DNA of 64,000 nt from contig NZ_CP084058.1 in NCBI RefSeq assembly GCF_020215645.1, positions 10,416,001 through 10,480,000 on the forward strand. The letters run 5' to 3'. Of the stretch, positions 59,407-64,000 are shown one piece after another; the first letter of the stretch is position 1; each line of letters starts with the position of its first letter. Position numbers and translations under genes: made by a program. The notes beneath the pieces were generated by a model that ran no database searches, had not been told where the DNA came from, and saw only the letters and a program-made list of their open reading frames with translations. This DNA comes from Nonomuraea gerenzanensis (GTDB lineage Bacteria; Actinomycetota; Actinomycetes; Streptosporangiales; Streptosporangiaceae).

Positions 59407-60570
59407 TTGAAGCGAATCCTTCTTCCCGCCGGCGGAGCCCTCCTGGCCACCGGCCTGCTCGCGAGCGGCCTGTCCGGCACCGCGCAGGCCGACGGCGACG
59501 TCGCCCACGACCCCATGGCCCGCAACAACTCCGCCGCCGTCTCCGTCGCCTCCTTCTGGCTGGCCTCCAACGGTGCCGCGCTCCGGTCCGCGACCCAGTA
59601 CACGTGGGACTCCAACGAGGTGCGGAAGGTCGTCTCCAAGGGCGGCGCCGACCCCGACGGCCGTCCCGGCATGACGGCCCCGACCGGCGAGTCGAAGTCG
59701 ACCGGCAGCGCCCAGAACATCAACCTGCCCAAGACCGTCGGCAAGGTGTTCTTCGTCGACGGCTCCGGCAAGTTCCGCTGGTGCTCGGGCACCGCCATCC
59801 AGTCGAACTACCGCAACCTGGTCGCCACGGCCGGCCACTGCGTCTACGACACCGACAGCAACAGCCCCACGATGGACAAGTGGGTCTTCGTCCCCGGCTA
59901 CTACCAGGGCAAGGCTCCGTGGGGCATCTACGTCGGCAAGCAGGCCTTCACCCACTACGACTTCGACACCTACGAGGACTACGACCGCGACTACGCGTTC
60001 GTCACCGTCTACAACGGCATCACCTCGAACGGCGTCAAGCAGGTGGACCGCAGGGACTTCGAGCGCTTCACCGGCCCGAAGCGCTCCTGGGGCGGCCGCT
60101 ACTACATCCTGCTGTCCAAGGACGCGGGCCGCCTCGGCGACAACGTCGGCGGCCAGGGCTTCGCCTGGAACCAGCCCACCGGCAAGCCCGTGCGCGCCTT
60201 CGGCTACCCGGCCGCCCCTCACCCCGACGGCAACAAGCCGTACAGCGGCGTGACGCCGAAGCACTGCTACGGCAGCACCACCGCCAAGACGGTCGGAGCC
60301 TCCTGGCTCAAGATCGAGGAGCACATCGGCCTCAAGTGCGCCGTGACCCCGGGCTACGACGGCGGCCCGTGGCTCCTGAACTACAGCAACGCCAAGCGCC
60401 TCGGTTACGTGAACGGTGTCACCAGCACCTTCGCCGACCAGGACGCCAACGACCGGATCGACTACATCACCTCGCCGTACTTCGACGGTGAGACCGCCGC
60501 TGTCTACAACGCGGCCAAGAACGTGTGGTCCGGCAAGATCGTGGGCCCGAACGGCGAGCTGTACAAGTAA
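59407..60570 (+). CDS. Secreted trypsin-fold protein, array member 3, Asp in place of catalytic Ser
   Basis: 387 residues from a TTG start with GGAGTTACC before it; members 4 and 5 start in the same way. Signal peptide: LLPAGGALLATGLLASGLSG, cleavage after AQA. His144 (ATAGHCVYD) and the Asp in YDRDYAFVTV are kept, but the nucleophile motif reads TPGYDGGPW, so Ser is replaced by Asp318. Everything around it is conserved (LKCAV, LNYSNAKRLGYVNGVTSTF). It is therefore probably proteolytically inactive, or uses a changed chemistry. A strong terminator follows. Confidence 0.87.
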   Translation: MKRILLPAGGALLATGLLASGLSGTAQADGDVAHDPMARNNSAAVSVASFWLASNGAALRSATQYTWDSNEVRKVVSKGGADPDGRPGMTAPTGESKSTGSAQNINLPKTVGKVFFVDGSGKFRWCSGTAIQSNYRNLVATAGHCVYDTDSNSPTMDKWVFVPGYYQGKAPWGIYVGKQAFTHYDFDTYEDYDRDYAFVTVYNGITSNGVKQVDRRDFERFTGPKRSWGGRYYILLSKDAGRLGDNVGGQGFAWNQPTGKPVRAFGYPAAPHPDGNKPYSGVTPKHCYGSTTAKTVGASWLKIEEHIGLKCAVTPGYDGGPWLLNYSNAKRLGYVNGVTSTFADQDANDRIDYITSPYFDGETAAVYNAAKNVWSGKIVGPNGELYK

Positions 60571-60584
60571 GCCCTACCAGGGGA

Positions 60585-60625
60585 AAGGCGAGGGCCTCGG
60601 GTGCCGAGGCCCTCGCCTTGTTTTC
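60585..60625 (+). terminator. Strong rho-independent terminator after array member 3
   Basis: Perfect 16-base stem (60585-60600 with 60604-60619), GTG loop, then GTTTTC. Confidence 0.92.
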
Positions 60626-60696
60626 TGACCAGGTGGCTCACGAAGATCTTTCTTGGTTCAACTGACAGACCGTGTTTGCCTTGTCACGATGGGCGC

Positions 60697-61113
60697 ATGC
60701 GTCGCGATGATCTGACGGACGCCGAGTGGGAACGGGTGGCCACCCTCCTCCCCCAGACCGGCCTCCACAGCAACCGGACGACCGACGACCGCACCGTGCT
60801 CAACGGCCTGCTCTACCAGGCCCGCACCGGCGTCCGCTGGCGATACCTGCCCGACCGGTACGGCTGCTGGGTCACCATCTACAAACGCCATCGCGCCTGG
60901 CTCGCGGACGGCACCTGGCAACGCCTCGCCCTGGCCCTCCACACCGCCGACCCCACCCCCCGCCGAGCCGGCCCGGCCGCCCTGGACCCCATCCGCAGCC
61001 ACCCCCTGGGCTCCCCCGGCTCACCCCCCGACCCCTCCCCGCTCAAGGACTCAGCGGTCCTGGCCAGCCTCCAGGCCCTGCTGGGGCACACGGTCAAGCC
61101 GAAGAACCACTGA
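60697..61113 (+). pseudogene. Truncated IS5-family (DUF4096) transposase
   Basis: 138 residues starting MRRDDLTDAEWERVATLLPQ, with VLNGLLYQARTGVRWRYLPD and GCWVTIYKRHRAWLADGTWQ. These are the N-terminal DUF4096 part of IS5-type transposases. The catalytic DDE domain is missing: after about residue 95 the sequence becomes Pro/Ser-rich and ends. No terminal inverted repeats were recognised. It lies between array members 3 and 4 and ends at a terminator, so it looks like a relic insertion. Confidence 0.78.
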
Positions 61114-61134
61114 CCCGAACTCCACCTCTCCACA

Positions 61135-61165
61135 GCCCGCCGACGACATGTCGGCGGGCCTTTCT
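61135..61165 (+). terminator. Terminator after the transposase remnant
   Basis: GCCCGCCGAC/GTCGGCGGGC, ten-base perfect stem, five-base loop, then CTTTCT. Confidence 0.85.
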
Positions 61166-61276
61166 CGTGCGCCAGAAGCCCGATGAGACCGGGATTCTGA
61201 ACGCTCTGAGGCCGAACCTGAAGATCTCCTGTGAGAAACGGGCGAAGTTAGACGGAGTTGGTTCCCATCTGGTTCC

Positions 61277-61292
61277 TGTGATCTGAGTCACG
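61277..61292. promoter_or_regulatory. Crp-like site before array member 4
   Basis: TGTGATCTGAGTCACG matches TGTGA-N6-TCACA except for the last base. Its distance to the conserved leader is 211 bases, compared with 220 for member 5. Confidence 0.5.
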
Positions 61293-61487
61293 TTTACCCG
61301 ACTACTCACAGTGCTCGCCCGCTAACGGCACTTTCGTCCCAGCAGCAACTTCCCCTACATACCCAGCAAAAACATCACGCGACGATCACGACGCGCGAAT
61401 GTCTCTGACAAGTCACGGAAAGGTAACGGCGACAAGGGTGCCTTCCGGATCACCCAAAGCGGGTTTCACCTGCGGAGATCACCACGC

Positions 61488-61528
61488 TATGTTCCTTGCT
61501 ATCCCTTTACTGACGCATGGGACGCAAG
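61488..61528 (+). repeat. Leader element shared with array member 5
   Basis: 41 bases starting TATGTTCC and ending GGGACGCAAG differ at only one position from 63527-63567. It lies 74 bases before the TTG start (71 in member 5). It probably covers the core promoter or 5' leader and shows recent duplication. Confidence 0.8.
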
Positions 61529-61561
61529 TTGCGACCCACGACAGAGCAAGGAGCAGTTCCC

Positions 61562-63163
61562 TTGAAGCGCATCCTCATCCCCGCCGGTGGCGCCCTCCTG
61601 GCCACCGGTCTTCTGGCCGCTGGTCTGGCCGGTACCGCTCAGGCCGACGACACCGTCGCCAAGGACGCGATGGCGACGAGCGCGGCCAACGCCAAGGCCA
61701 TCGCCCAGTTCTGGGCGGAGAACAACGGTGCTGCCCTCAAGGCCGCTACCGAGTCGAACGTCTGGGACAAGGCTGACGTCGCCAAGCTGCAGAGCAAGGG
61801 CGGGTACAGCTCGGACACCAAGCCGGGCTCGACCGCTCCGACCGGCGAAGAGAAGAAGACGACCTCCAAGGTCCAGAACGTCAACATGCCGAAGACCATC
61901 GGCAAGGTGTTCTTCGTCAACAGCAAGGGCGAGAAGAAGTGGTGCTCCGCCACTTCGATCCAGTCGCAGTACCGCAACCTGGTCGCCACGGCCGGTCACT
62001 GCGTGTACGACACGGCTGCCAACACGGACGTCATGTCCAAGTGGGTCTTCGTCCCCGGTTACTACCAGGGCAAGTCCCCCTGGGGCATCTACGTGGGTAA
62101 GCAGGCCTTCACCCACTACGACTTCGACGTCTACGAGGACTACGACCGCGACTACGCGTTCGTGACCGTCTACAACGGCGTTTCCATCTCCGGCAAGACC
62201 ACCAAGGTCACGCCGAGCGAGTACAAGTCGCACGTCGCCAAGGGCGGCGTCGGCTACGTCAAGGAAACGACGATCACGAAGGAAGAGTTCGAGGCCGGCT
62301 ACGACAAGTACGGCGAGGCGGGTCCCTTCAAGTCGAAGGTCGCCGACCCCAAGGTCGAGACGGTCGCGAAGCCTGCCGACGTGACCGCGTCGAACGTCGA
62401 CGACTACATCAAGGGCGAGGGCCCCACCAAGGGTGTCCAGCTCACTGGTGCGGAGGTCTACAAGTCGCAGTACAACGCGGCTGGTACGGGCTTCGACAAC
62501 GGCGCGAGGTTCGAGCGTCTGAGCACCGAGGTGCCCATCAGCAAGGAGCAGTACGACGAGCTGAAGGCCGCCAAGGGCGACGGCAAGTTCATGGGCGAGG
62601 TCCGCGCCCAGCTTGACGCCAACAAGAACGAGATCGCTTGGTTCAAGCAGCAGTTCTTCATCAAGAAGTGGGTCAAGACCACCGTTCAGATGAAGTACTG
62701 GGTCGAGGACTACTACGTCGTCGACATCGCCGGCAAGGACGCGGGTCGCCTCGGCGACAACGTCGGTGGCCAGGGCTTCGCCTGGAACCAGCCGACCGGC
62801 AAGGCTGTTCGCGTGTTCGGCTACCCGGCCGCTCCTCACCCCGACGGCAACAAGAACTACACCGGCGTGACTCCGAAGTGGTGCTACGGCAACACCACGA
62901 AGAAGCTGGTCGGTTCGGCTGCCAAGAAGATCGAGGAGCACGTCGCCCTCAAGTGCGCCATGACCGAGGGCGCCGACGGTGGCCCGTGGCTGTACAAGTA
63001 CAGCAACGCCAAGCGTCTCGGCTACGTGAACGGTGTCACCAGCACCTTCAACGACCAGGACAGCAACGGCCGCGTGGACTACATCTCGTCGCCGTACTTC
63101 GACGGCGAGACCAACACCGTCTACAAGGCCGCCGCGGCCTCGTGGTCCGGCAAGATTGTCTGA
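61562..63163 (+). CDS. Secreted trypsin-fold protein, array member 4, Asp for Ser and large insertion
   Basis: 533 residues, TTG start after CAAGGAG. Signal peptide: LIPAGGALLATGLLAAGLAG, cleavage after AQA. His146 (ATAGHCVYD) and Asp197 (YDRDYAFVTV) are intact, but the nucleophile position is Asp472 (TEGADGGPW). Between VTVYNG (about 206) and GRLGDNVGGQGF (about 395) it holds about 190 residues where member 3 has 37. This Lys/Glu-rich insertion contains YKSHVAKGGVGYVKETT and ISKEQYDELKAAKGDGKF. Codon use in it is less GC3-rich than in the neighbours. I find no known domain in the insertion. Confidence 0.87.
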   Translation: MKRILIPAGGALLATGLLAAGLAGTAQADDTVAKDAMATSAANAKAIAQFWAENNGAALKAATESNVWDKADVAKLQSKGGYSSDTKPGSTAPTGEEKKTTSKVQNVNMPKTIGKVFFVNSKGEKKWCSATSIQSQYRNLVATAGHCVYDTAANTDVMSKWVFVPGYYQGKSPWGIYVGKQAFTHYDFDVYEDYDRDYAFVTVYNGVSISGKTTKVTPSEYKSHVAKGGVGYVKETTITKEEFEAGYDKYGEAGPFKSKVADPKVETVAKPADVTASNVDDYIKGEGPTKGVQLTGAEVYKSQYNAAGTGFDNGARFERLSTEVPISKEQYDELKAAKGDGKFMGEVRAQLDANKNEIAWFKQQFFIKKWVKTTVQMKYWVEDYYVVDIAGKDAGRLGDNVGGQGFAWNQPTGKAVRVFGYPAAPHPDGNKNYTGVTPKWCYGNTTKKLVGSAAKKIEEHVALKCAMTEGADGGPWLYKYSNAKRLGYVNGVTSTFNDQDSNGRVDYISSPYFDGETNTVYKAAAASWSGKIV

Positions 63164-63211
63164 AGTAACGGATAGCGACCGGGCATAGCCTGTTCGTTAA
63201 CCGCTACAAGC

Positions 63212-63240
63212 GAAGGGCCCGGCATCCTGCCGGGCCCTTC
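63212..63240 (+). terminator. Terminator after array member 4
   Basis: Perfect 13-base stem GAAGGGCCCGGCA/TGCCGGGCCCTTC with a three-base loop, then TGCG. Confidence 0.85.
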
Positions 63241-63306
63241 TGCGTTCCGCCCCGAATGTGAAGGCTTTTGGACGCATGGGACGCTCAGACGGTGCCATCA
63301 ATCAGA

Positions 63307-63322
63307 TGTGATCTGCGTCACA
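63307..63322. promoter_or_regulatory. Perfect Crp-like site before array member 5
   Basis: TGTGATCTGCGTCACA matches TGTGA-N6-TCACA exactly, the motif of actinobacterial Crp/GlxR regulators. Confidence 0.6.
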
Positions 63323-63526
63323 CCCTATCGGCAGACGGAACCGAGAGGACGCCTCAGCCCCGAGAGCCACACTGACAACTTCCTTATGTTGATCAGGGCA
63401 AACGGCACGGAGGTCGGCTTTCCTCAGCTCCTGCGCATCAGCCACTTAAACATCACAGAACGATCACGACCGGCTTGTCCCATCTTTTCCTCTCAAAGCG
63501 GCTACCGGACTTCAAGATCGACACTG

Positions 63527-63567
63527 TATGTTCCTGGCTATCCCTTTACTGACGCATGGGACGCAAG
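63527..63567 (+). repeat. Leader element shared with array member 4
   Basis: Copy of 61488-61528 with a single difference in 41 bases. Confidence 0.8.
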
Positions 63568-63597
63568 AGGCGTTCCACGACAGCGCAAGGAGTTACC

Positions 63598-64000
63598 TTG
63601 AAGCGCATCCTCCTTCCGGCCGGTGGCGCCATTCTGGCCACTGGTCTGCTGGCCGCTGGTCTGGCCACCACCGCCCAGGCCGACGACACCGTCGCCTCGG
63701 ACGTCCTCGCCGCTGAGGCGAAGGCCATCGAGACCCTGGAGTTCTGGACCGCGTCCAACAACGCGGCCCTGAAGAACGCCGTGGCCTTCAACCCCGACGC
63801 CCTCGAGGTCTCTCAGATCAAGAGCGGTGGCGGTTACAGCGCGGACACCAAGCCGGGCTCGACCGCGCCCATCGGCGAGGAGAAGAAGACCACCGTCAAG
63901 GTTCAGAACGTGAACCTGCCGAAGACCATCGGTAAGGTTTTCTTCGAGGGCCGTGACGGCAAGCTGTACTGGTGCTCCGGCACCTCGATCCAGTCGCAGT
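63598..64000 (+). CDS. Secreted trypsin-fold protein, array member 5 (3' end beyond window)
   Basis: 134 codons visible, TTG start after AAGGAGTTACC. Signal peptide: LLPAGGAILATGLLAAGLAT, cleavage after AQA. The propeptide-like region (LEFWTASNNAALKNAVAFN) and the start of the protease fold (NLPKTIGKVFFEGRDGKLYW, then CSGTSIQSQ) match member 4 closely. The catalytic residues lie beyond the window end, so whether it carries Ser or Asp cannot be told. Confidence 0.85.
   Translation, partial: MKRILLPAGGAILATGLLAAGLATTAQADDTVASDVLAAEAKAIETLEFWTASNNAALKNAVAFNPDALEVSQIKSGGGYSADTKPGSTAPIGEEKKTTVKVQNVNLPKTIGKVFFEGRDGKLYWCSGTSIQSQ

Larger units (their letters stand above)
61114..61561. other. 448-base gap before array member 4
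   Basis: Contents: a terminator (61135-61165), a Crp-like site (61277-61292), an AT-richer promoter region and a leader conserved with the next member (61488-61528). No coding sequence is credible. Confidence 0.7.
63164..63597. other. 434-base gap before array member 5
   Basis: Contents: a terminator (63212-63240), a perfect Crp-like site (63307-63322) and the duplicated leader (63527-63567) with its GGAG ribosome-binding site. No gene seen. Confidence 0.7.

Noticed and set aside
60697..61113. Active insertion sequence inside the protease array
   Set aside because: Only the N-terminal DUF4096 part of the transposase remains and no terminal repeats were found.
61491..63716. Conserved small leader ORFs (MFLAIPLLTHGTQ...) before array members 4 and 5
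   Set aside because: The DNA is conserved by recent duplication, no ribosome-binding site precedes the ATG, and the frame then runs out of phase into the protease gene.

Overview
The window is chromosomal DNA of a high-GC filamentous-type actinomycete. It has GTG/TTG starts, tightly overlapping (ATGA, GTGA, TGATG) operons, a fused 2-oxoglutarate decarboxylase/E2 enzyme (Kgd type), F420-type oxidoreductases, and mycobacterial-style sterol catabolism genes. The gene mix resembles Streptosporangiaceae such as Nonomuraea, but the genus cannot be proved from the sequence alone.

Layout. 1-4.5 kb: a divergent steroid side-chain locus, fadD17-fadE27-fadE26 on the minus strand opposite a KstR-type TetR repressor. 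4.5-6 kb: an ArsR/SRPBCC/RibD-like operon. 6-10 kb: a SigG-type sigma factor with SnoaL tail, the thiolase FadA5, an MBL hydrolase and a GntR/FadR regulator. 10-11.8 kb: a degenerate LigD-like protein and a DUF4143 fragment next to four 23-bp repeats. 11.9-19.3 kb: a seven-gene minus-strand operon that reads as L-fucose uptake and non-phosphorylative breakdown (hydrolase, L-fuconate dehydratase, SDR, ABC importer, aldose dehydrogenase). It has operators like that of the GntR gene. 20-21.2 kb: a CYP124/125-type P450 under KstR- and KstR2-type operators. 21-24 kb: a DUF559 protein and an ArsR/double-SRPBCC pair. 24-30.2 kb: GDP-mannose dehydratase, glycosyltransferase, methyltransferase, a cyclase-like protein, DUF1702 and a second methyltransferase. 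30.3-32 kb: F420-type oxidoreductase, 3Fe-4S ferredoxin and alcohol dehydrogenase behind a KstR site. 32-39 kb: a ROK-led sugar ABC/dehydrogenase/isomerase operon. 39-45 kb: SDR (ChsB1-like), quinone oxidoreductase, second MBL hydrolase, GST-like protein, MFS exporter and ArsR. 45-51.5 kb: B3/4 protein, kgd, a small DUF6104-type protein, DUF4097 and PadR. 51.5-56.4 kb: MpaB-type oxygenase, zinc-type dehydrogenase, a frameshifted membrane protein, a VapC remnant and an SCP-x/thiolase-like protein. 56.6-64 kb: a tandem array of five secreted trypsin-like proteins, interrupted by an IS5-type transposase remnant.

How the genes work together. Copies of the KstR motif tnnAACnnGTTnnA lie before fadA5, the P450, the F420/ferredoxin/ADH operon and gmd, with near matches before fadD17 and kstR. 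Much of the first 42 kb therefore looks like a scattered sterol-degradation regulon. The L-fucose operon and its GntR regulator are a second, interleaved circuit linked by the CTAGACATCCGATGTCTAG palindrome.

Most unusual: in the protease array two paralogs keep the catalytic His and Asp but carry Asp instead of the nucleophilic Ser (GxDGGP). One of them also has a roughly 150-residue insertion. The tandem copies share a near-identical leader and Crp-like TGTGA-N6-TCACA sites.
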